A stretch of 64,000 bases of DNA, taken from positions 36,108,322-36,172,321 of the forward strand of contig NC_064753.1 in NCBI RefSeq assembly GCF_011397635.1, given 5' to 3'. The stretch comes from Epinephelus fuscoguttatus (taxonomy: Eukaryota > Chordata > Actinopteri > Perciformes > Serranidae). Each line of letters begins with the position of its first letter. Within the stretch, counting starts at the first letter, position 1. A model generated the notes under the pieces. The model saw only the letters and a list, made by a program, of their open reading frames with translations, made no database searches and had not been told where the DNA came from. Below are positions 34,548-44,257 of this stretch, piece by piece. A program made the translations under genes and the position numbers.

Positions 34548-35659
34548 GGTTGAGGTGGTGCAAGTAGAGAAGGAAGTCTGTTAGATTAGATGAGGTGAGA
34601 CCCGTCGTCGTCGTCGTCCTGTGACAATAAACAATGGAGAACGTACTTTGGTGTTAAACTCTGTAACATTCGGTGTTTATGACTGCGATAAAAGAGTTCC
34701 GCTAGTCAAAAGGTCAGTATTATCAGCTAAGGTACTGATAACGCCACACGATAACGGTGGCTAACTTAGCTGGTTAGCTAACTTGCTAAGGCTAGCTGTT
34801 TGCCGAACAACATTGACGGCAACGTAAGCAGCTAACAGGAAGTTTAACATAAAAGTTAAAGTACTCAGGGTATCTGCGACCTATCTGCTAGCTATTTTTT
34901 GTGTTTTAGATAAATTGTTAGATGACATACCAGGTAACAATCGGTCACACGTCTTCAGTTAATTCGTGTGAGAAGCCGCTAGCTGTTTATTTTGTTACCG
35001 GACACAGTTGGCCTCTGTGGAGTCACTGGGGAATTTTGCCCCGAGGCTGGCCTTTCAGGCAACACTTCCGGCCAAGAAACACCTCCTCTTTCAAAGTAAC
35101 GAGGACTTCACTTTTCAGCACCGTACACAGAACAAGACCTCACAATTAGTTTTAACGTTACCCTGACTATTTCTAACAATAATAATAATACAGACACTTT
35201 GTCAAGCAGCAGTATTTGACAAGAAAGCCTGACAGACTAAACCCAGGAACTAAATACGGAAATACGACGAACTTTCCGTCCCGTCCCCTCCTTACAAAAC
35301 TGATCTCCGGTCGGTTGCTACGTTGTTCGGCTGGTACTGTCAGGCTTACAGCTAACTGTGAAACCGATTAGGGATCAGTGAAAAGGTGCTACACGAAGTT
35401 GGTGGTGTAACGGTTGAATATAACCCGATGTGAACAACGCGGAACCTTCCAACGCAGTCAGTTATTGCTCTACGGACAAAAATAGTGTCGCAACAAACGT
35501 TGGAAAAAGTGCTGCAGCAGTTGCTTTGTTTACCACTGCAGTTACTTCGGAGAAGATACGAGAAAATGTTAAGTTTAATCAAGTACGCTTAATTTATTGT
35601 CGTGTGTTTAAGTTTTTGATATTTGCAGTACTTCCGGTGAGTTCTGGACGATAGTTATC
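34548..35659. promoter_or_regulatory. Divergent promoter region of blzf1 and ercc5
   Basis: The start codons of blzf1 (34547) and ercc5 (35660) face outward across 1.1 kb. The span holds the blzf1 5' UTR (34548-34618), a likely non-coding blzf1 exon ending at 34931 (ACCTG then GTATG on the minus strand), and CG-rich segments around 34960-35080 and 35270-35340. A shared CpG-type promoter is inferred. Confidence 0.5.
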
Positions 35660-38600
35660 ATGGGAGTACACGGACTGTGGAGGCTGCTGGAGAGCACAGG
35701 GAAACCCATCAACCCTGAGACATTAGAGGGAAAGATCCTTGCTGTCGGTATCCTGATGTGGTTGTGATCTATTCATCTGTCCTCCTATCTGTCACCTTCT
35801 TTCCTTCATGTCCCTGTCAGATTTATTGATGTATCAGACTGTGTTCTGTTAAGCCTTAGTGTCGACCTTAACCAGGTGACCCCCAGACATCAGTATATGG
35901 CTGAACCAGGCAGTGAAGGGTGTGAGGGACCGTGATGGCAACAGTGTCCAGAATGCCCACCTCCTCACTCTCTTCCACCGCATCTGCAAGCTGCTCTTCT
36001 TCCGCATCAAGCCAGTGTTTGTGTTTGATGGAGACGCACCACTGCTGAAGAAACAGACCCTGGTATGCTTTATCAAGATCCACATAAGCAGTCTGTGCAG
36101 ATGATTTTGGATATGTCCTCCAAATGGATGTGATTCCCACCTCTTCTGTCATTTAACAATGTTGTTGCTCTTGCCTGCAGGCTCTGAGGAGGCAGAGGAA
36201 AGAGGAGTTGAGCCGGGAGTCCAAACAGACCAATGAGAAACTCCTCAAGACATTCCTGAAGAGACAAGCTATCAAAGCAGCACTTGGAGACCGCAGGTAA
36301 GGGACAGGGAACGTGTACAGGTGTCTAAATAGGCTTTTTGTTTTTTAAACTACAAGATAAACTGTCCACTCAGAGTCATTTTGATCTCAGTGGTTTTGCC
36401 TTAGTTTTCTCTCTTTCTCTCCTGCCACAGTAAGGATCCTCTACCCAGCCTGTCCACTGTGAGGAGAGATGAGGTGGATGACATGTATGTTCTACCAGCC
36501 CTGCCAGCTGCAGAGGAGAAAGACAAAAGCAGGTCAGACGTCTGGGAAAGGTTACTGTTCACTAGTCAGTTGTAATGAAGTAGGTTGTCAAAAGTATTAA
36601 TACTTCCATTCTTTTTTTGATTCCATGTGTTTAAAATGACAGAATCTCAGTTAACTATACATTTAATAGTATTGAAAGTTATGAAGTTATGAAACAAACA
36701 GATGTACAATCAGATTTTCAACCCAAGGCTGCACAGATGAAACAACAGGGGGAAAAAAAGTCAACTGGTCCTGTGGCTGTTACAGCTTTCTCTCCATCAA
36801 CAAAACCACCATGTGACTAGAGGCATGTGTTCAGTGACTTCTTCTTGTCAAGCATTGTGTTCAGTTTGTTAATTCAAAAAAGGAAAAAATATATCCTATT
36901 TAGAGGCCTGGGAGTTTGAGGGTTCTGCACTGTTCCTAGGACTGCAGTCTTCTGGACAGAGATCTCAGATGTTGTACCTGGAATCTGCTGGAGCCACTCT
37001 CCTAGTTTGGGGGTTACAGCCCCGAGTGCTCCGATTAACGCTGGCACCACTGTTGCCTTTATTCCTCACATCTTTTCTAGCTCCTCGTTCAGCCCTTGTT
37101 TTTTTTTTTTTTTTTTGAGCTTCTTGCGTTCCTTCTTCCTGATGTTGCTGTCACTCAGGATTACTACATCTATCATCCCTGCTAAGGATAGACCGATACA
37201 TCGGCCGGCCAATATATCGGGCCGATATTTGAGTTTTTTACTTGTATTGGCATCGGCCGATACGCATGTGGGTTTGCGGATTTATTTTTCCCTGGCACTT
37301 TTTTTCATTTGAAAGTATGTGGTTAAGTTGAACAAAGCTGTTGAATCCTACTGTGTACAGTAGTTGTTGTTTTATTTATGCTTCAGCTTAAATATTTGTT
37401 TATTTTATAAAGACATTACTGGAAGATTTAAGAGCACTGAACTCTTTTTTATTTGAATGTATAATAATAATAATAATAATAATAATATTCTACCTGTCCT
37501 ACCTCAATTTTCCATCTTGTTTTAGTATTTTTTACTGTTCAATAAATGTTTCTTATTTTAAACTTGAGACCTGTAATATTTGTTATCATTTTGTCATTTT
37601 TTTTAATGTAAATTGAGGGAGCAAAAGCAGTATCGGCCCCAAATATCGGCTCAAGAAAATCAGCAGTCCATAATCGGTCATCGGCTAAGGGTGATGGCAA
37701 AAATTGGTATCGGCATCGGCCCTAAAAAAATCCATATCGGTCTATCCCTAATCCCTGCCTTCTTATGTTGTTTGGTGATCAACACAATGTCCGGTTGGTT
37801 AGCCAGCACCAGTCTGTCAGTCTGGATCATAGCTGGGTCATTCACAAGCACCGTAGGCGGTGTCTTCCATTCTGACCTTGGTACTTCCAGCTCGTACTCA
37901 GTGCAGATGCTCCTGTACACTATGCCAGGCACTTGGTTACAGCGTTCCATATACACCGTTCCTGCCTGCATCTTCTACCCTGCTATTATGTGCTGAACTG
38001 TCTCAGGAGCCTGCACCTGGGGGTCCTGTCTGGTGTGGTATACACCTGCTTCTATTGATCTTGTATAGATATAGTCTACAAGTTTTGTATCAAAGGTTAA
38101 AATTCTGGTATTGTGACAACCTTAAAAGTGGTGAGTAATTCAGTCAGATTATCTGCAGTCCACCAGAGGGGTTTAGATCCATTGCCTGATAAAACAGAGA
38201 GGAAGCTGGAGAGCTCCTTATCTTCACATGTGTGAGACCAGAGAGTCAGGCTAATCAATGACAAGTTGCCTGATGGAGCACTCAGCAAAATGTATTGTTT
38301 TATACAGCCGTTTCACCTTTAATACTGGTACTTTAATCATTTTAATGTGTTTTGTTAATGCAGTTCAGAGGAGGAGGGGGAAGAGCAAGAGTTAGAGGAG
38401 ACGGATGATGCTTATTACATGTATCAGGTAAAATAATCATACACACAAGAGCATTACATCCTGTAACACCACCACCAAATGATACAGCTTTATATAGTTT
38501 GTTTTTGAGTAAATGTTGACACTGTGAGAGACAAGATATTATCTGATATTTTGGTTTTAATAATGTTTTATTATTGCATGGCTGTCGCTGGACCCTGGCC

Positions 38601-41600
38601 TGGTCCTGGCTATGTTACACTAAGTGTTTTCACTGAGTGAAATCATCAGTAAATGCCTCTGTTTGGCCATCATATCTTCTGATTGTGTCATAAAACTCTA
38701 CTATGTGTCAGTATCTTCTGAAAGTTTTAGTCGTGTTTGACAAATTATCAGATTATTAGTGTTTTACAGTACGTTGGTTGGCTTTATTGCCCAGCCTTTC
38801 CTTGTATGCATGCCTTGTTAAATACTTGACATTTAAAGTCAGGTTGCTCACTGTATCTTAGGGAGAAGCGTATCAAAATCCCAACTCCGTGGACATCAAC
38901 TCAGAGGACTTTGCGAACCTGCCTCCTGAAATGAAACACGAGATACTCAAAGACATGAAAGAGTTCTCCAAAAGACGCCGCAGCATGTACCAGAAACCCC
39001 CAGAGGTACTGTTTGCTCTTATATCCACTCACACACACTCACTCAACTTCTGCTCTCTCACATGGACTCCACTTTGCTTTCTCTTAGCGTTCAGGAGACT
39101 TTTCCCAGTACCAATTGGCCGGCCTGCTGCAGAGGAACCAGCTGAACCAGCATCTGGAGGTTGTGGAGAAAGAGATGAGCCAGAGGAGTTCCGGCAGCGC
39201 TCCTCAGCTCTACGAACAGGACGGGGAGCAACAGAGTCACAGCGTAGAGTCACAGCGACTGGTTTCAGAAGACTATTCCCATTATATCCTTATTAAAGGT
39301 GAGGGCAGCTAGTATTTTTAAATTTCTGCAAAAAAAATTGGTACTGTATTTATATCTATGGGTGCCCGCAACAACGGAAATGCAGGCTTTCATCGATAAA
39401 ATAGACTATAACATTTACATTTACATCAAAAAAATACAAACCTATCCTCCACTTTTCCTACACAGGCTCCAAAAAGAACGAGACTGTCCCCGAGAGCCAA
39501 CCTGCAGTTGCACCCTGGTCTGGCAGCTCCCTGACAGGCTCTACAAGACGAGCAGCAGACAAACCCGAGCCCCTGTGGCGTCCTGCTTGTGAGGAAGAGG
39601 GAGAACGGTGGGGTCCCTCCTCAGAACTCTCCAAACCCTCTATATCAAAACCATCTCAGGCAGACACATCACCACCCTCGCCTCGTACACTCAAGGCAAT
39701 CCAGGCTGCGATGAATGACAGCTCAGATGAAGAGAAGGTGGATCAGGATAAGAAGGATGGTAGCGTGTCCCCACGTACCCTGCTGGCAATCCAGCAAGCT
39801 CTAACTGAGGAGAGAGACGGAGCTGCCAAACACAGGACTCTGATCAGCAGCTCACCCACCAAAGCGCAGGAGAATATTCATCATGCTGTGCCACAAGTGG
39901 TCATCAGCAGCTCAGAGGAAGAGACAGAACCTGATCATGTGAAGTTTTTTCCTGATGAGACATCTGACTTTAAGGGAACAGGCCAAAGGCTACATGTAGA
40001 CGACAGTTTATTAGGTAGCAGTTCTGAAGATGAGATGGAGGACATGATCAGCCAGAGAAATAAAGCACTTCGCTTGGCTGCGCTGCAACAACCTCTCGAG
40101 ACAGAGATGAAGTCAGAAGAGGAGAGAAAGAAAGAACAGTTGACAGAGGAAATAAAGACAAGAAGTAGAAGGCAGACAGAGAAACAAGAAGAGCTGGAGA
40201 GAAGAGAATCAGAGCAGGGATCAATCACAAAGCCACAGGATGCTCCTGCTTCCAATCAGAACACGTTGTCCATCAATCTCTCTGCTCAGCTACGTGGAAA
40301 ACCTGAAGAGACTGAAATTCATCCTGAGCTGTTACAGCAGAGGAGTAACCAGGTGATTGAAGCTGCACGGGAGAGGAATGGTGATGATGTGAAGTTGGAG
40401 GGCAGCGAGGAGAGCGAGTCAGAAGGTACAGCTCTGAAACCAGCAGATATTAAAGGGGCAGTTAACCCCAAAATCAGAAGTACATATTTTTTCTCCCACC
40501 TTTAGTGCTATTTATCAACGTAGATTGTTTCTGTGTGAGTTGCATAGTGTTGGAGATATCAGCCATAGAGATGTCTGCCTTCTCTCAAATATAGTGCAAC
40601 TAGATGGCACTCGGCTTGTGGTGCTCAAAGTGCCAAAAAAAATACATTTAAGAGAACAGCAATGTCTCTTTCTCACTATAGACCTTGTTGTGAGCAGTTT
40701 CTTGTAGGAACTACTTTATGTCTACCAAACTACACCCACCAACTGCACAGAGGGAAGTGCTGCTGCTAGCTCACCTAGCACCGCAGAGCTAGCTAATGTA
40801 ACAGCTCAGCTGCAATAGGACACCATCAGTATTTCCATCTTAAACTTTCAAGAGCACGAGCCTCTTGTCCATGAGTAGATGCACACGTCCTTCTGTGTGG
40901 TGATACAGTCAGTGGTTGCAGTTCAGTAAAATGAAAATAGTTTCTACATGAAACTACTCACAACAAGGACTGTGGATTATTTTGAGTAACTGGGTTATGA
41001 TTTCTGGATCGAGACATTGCTGTTGAGTTTTTCAAATGTATTTTTTTTCTCCCGCTTTGAGCAGCACGGCCTACTTCCTTTTATTTTTTAGAGACCAGCC
41101 AATGTTTCCATTACAGAGCAACTCACACTAATCCAATCTAGATTAATAAACAGCACTACAGGTAAGAAGAAAATATTGTATTTTGATTTTTAGGTGAAGT
41201 ATACCTTTAACAAAATTGCTTTTTTTTGTGTGTGTGTGTGTGTGTGTGTTTTCCCAGAGAGCTTCATCGAGGTGTCAGAAGACGAATTTAAAGAGGAGGA
41301 TGCAGATGATTCACTTGTAATTACCGGAGAGAAAGGATCTCAAGATGAGGTCCATAAAGAAGAGAACGAGCAGGAAGAAAAACCAGAACTGACAGAGGCT
41401 CCGGCTGCTGCTTTGAAAGAAGAGGAAGAAGAAGAAGACAAAAAGAGACAGACTGAAGAGAAAGAGTTAAAGGAGGGGACAGAGATGGAATCCAGCTCGA
41501 CTCCAGCGACTAATGAATGGGAACACTTTGATGTGGTACGCATTCCTGTTAGATTTTAACTTCAGTGCTTATTTTAAAATACAGAAGCTAGCCTCAGGAT

Positions 41601-44205
41601 ATCAAAATGGAAAAATAAAACAAGAATCTGCCATTTTATTTTAACTTTATATTCACTTTACACTGCACAGGGCTGCAGTATGACAAAGCAGAAATGGGCT
41701 TTAGGCTGAGTAGTTCAGCACAGTAATGTGCATGTGATTGGGCTGATGCAGCGACTGTGTGTGTGTGTTGTGCTGCAGGATGAGCTGGAGGCTCTGGAGA
41801 GCTCTCTGCAGTTGGAGCAGAGCAGCCTGAGGGAGCTGAAGCAGCAGCAGGAGAGGATGGCGAACACGGTCACTGGACAGATGCAGCTGGAGAGCCAGGT
41901 GAACCACAGACACTTTTACATCACATCAAGCACACTCAGCCATAGCTTCGATCAAAGAATTATCATCGTAAGAATAGAATAAGAAGTTAAATACACATCC
42001 ATGAGATATGAAGACCCAGAGCTGCACCTGATTTGGATGTTATCAGTCCATTCAAATTATCCATTTAAATTAGTCAACACTGACTTTTGATTTCATGTTG
42101 GCTCTCCTAGGTGAAAGGCCTGTGTTTGTTTGACCAGTCCTCCACCCTTACCTGACTTCCCCCTTTGCTCCCGTTATAATTATTACAGCTACGAAATGTC
42201 ACCACCAAACAATAAAGGGAAATGGCCACTTCATACTCATATCTGTGACGCTTATAACCACTGACAACCGGTTAACCCAGAGAAGGCGTAAGGCTGACTG
42301 GGGGGGATACATTTCTTTGTGGTGCCTCAGCCAGACATTCCCAGAGCCATACAGTCTGTATTAATTTACAGTCTTTGCTGTGAGTAAATGTGTTAGCTTG
42401 TTCATGTGTCTGTTAACTCACTGACAGTATAAAATGTCACAGGCTGTCATCATTTTCTCCCTTGTAAAATGTAAAACCTCCAAAGTGCTCTATTAATCCC
42501 CTTGGCTGTTTTGATAATGCTGCTAAGAGCAAAGGTATTTCTCAGATGACTACAGAAACATGGCAAATAGTGTCAGTGTTTTCAAGAAAAAAGCATAATG
42601 ACAGTGTAATCTTGGTGTAGACAAAACCAAAACCATCAGCTTTCGATACTGTCTTGACCGTTTTCTTTTTTGCTACCAGGAGCTGCTGCGGCTGTTCGGC
42701 GTGCCATTCCTGGTGGCACCGATGGAGGCCGAGGCTCAGTGTGCAGCACTGGACCGCACTGACCACACCAACGGGACCATTACAGACGACTCAGATGTGT
42801 GGCTGTTTGGAGGGCGACATGTCTACAGGAACTTTTTCAGCCAGAACAAATATGTCGAACATTACCAGTACAGTGACCTGCAGAACCAACTGGGTCAGTG
42901 CTCACTGTCATATTTAATAACAGATCCTGTTAAAGTATTTAAACAAGGTTAATAATTAATTTCCTCCTGTCATGTCTTTTTATTTTAAATGTTGAGTTGG
43001 TCTTAGTTTCATTTTAGAGTCTAAAAGATTACATGACAGCAAAAGTGCCATTTTCTTGTTGATTCAAAATGCCAAATACACTCAGAAAGAAATATATTAT
43101 TAGACAGAATTTGACCAGCCAACTTTCAGTCAAATCAAATACAGCCTGAATCTCCTGCTTGATGGAGAAACAAACTAAACCACAGACAATTATCACATTT
43201 ATGATGCAATTTCATTGGATATTTTCCTTTCCTTTTGTCACCTGCACATACTCTGACCTTTGTGTGTCTGTATATGACAGGTTTATTCATGCAACTGCAC
43301 ATGATGTTAATTTGCTGTTTTGTGGCCTGCTGAAATTTAAGAGTGAGGTGTTGAAATTGTGCTGGGATAACACATCACTGCCTTAATCCGATCATCTTAC
43401 ATTGCACATATCAGAGACACGTGTTTTTGTTGTGATGGACTGTCAGCAGTCTGACCGGGCAGAGAGCAAAACGCTTTACTTCTACCCCTCTTTCCCGTCT
43501 TTTCATTTTCTCTTCTCTGTGTCTCTCAGGTCTGGACAGGACTAAACTGATTAACCTGGCTTACTTGCTTGGTAGCGACTACACCGAGGGCGTGCCAGGG
43601 GTCGGATATGTGACTGGCATGGAGATACTGAATGAGTTCCCAGGACCAGGCTTAGAGCCACTCGTACAGTTAAGGTGTGTTTCAGTGTTTGTGTTCATTA
43701 GTCCAGGAGATTCAAAGGTTATTGGATTTTCAAAATTATTTTTTACCTTTTTTCTATTCTTCACAAATTTATAAACCCTTTTACATATTTCATGCTTTAT
43801 CCCTAAATCCTCTATTTACTGTATCTATTAACTATGGTACAAATGTGAAAAATAAGCGTATTGTCAAAAGTGCCTTTGATTTTTAACTGAGCTGAAAAAA
43901 CATTAACTCAGTATACAACTTAGGCATGTGCCAGTATTAAAAACTATCATGGCAAAAATCCCCACTAATCTTGGTTATTGTTTCTTTTTCTCTAGTGAAT
44001 GGTGGGCAGAGGCTCAGGAGAACAAGCGCCTGGTGGCTAATCCTCGGGACACAAAGGTTAAGAAGAAACTGAGGGACCTGAAACTGTATCCTGGGTTCCC
44101 TAACCCTGCGGTGGCTCAGGCTTACCTGCAACCTGCTGTGGATCAGTCCAATAGCTTCTTCAGCTGGGGACGCCCACAACTCGACATGATCAAAGAATAT
44201 CCTTT

Positions 44206-44257
<52 letters not shown>

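Noticed and set aside
35876-35880. Earlier AG acceptor (ACCAG at 35871-35875) for ercc5 exon 2
   Set aside because: It would shift the frame and lose the catalytic D30 context; the acceptor at 35886 gives [10 protein letters not shown] exactly.
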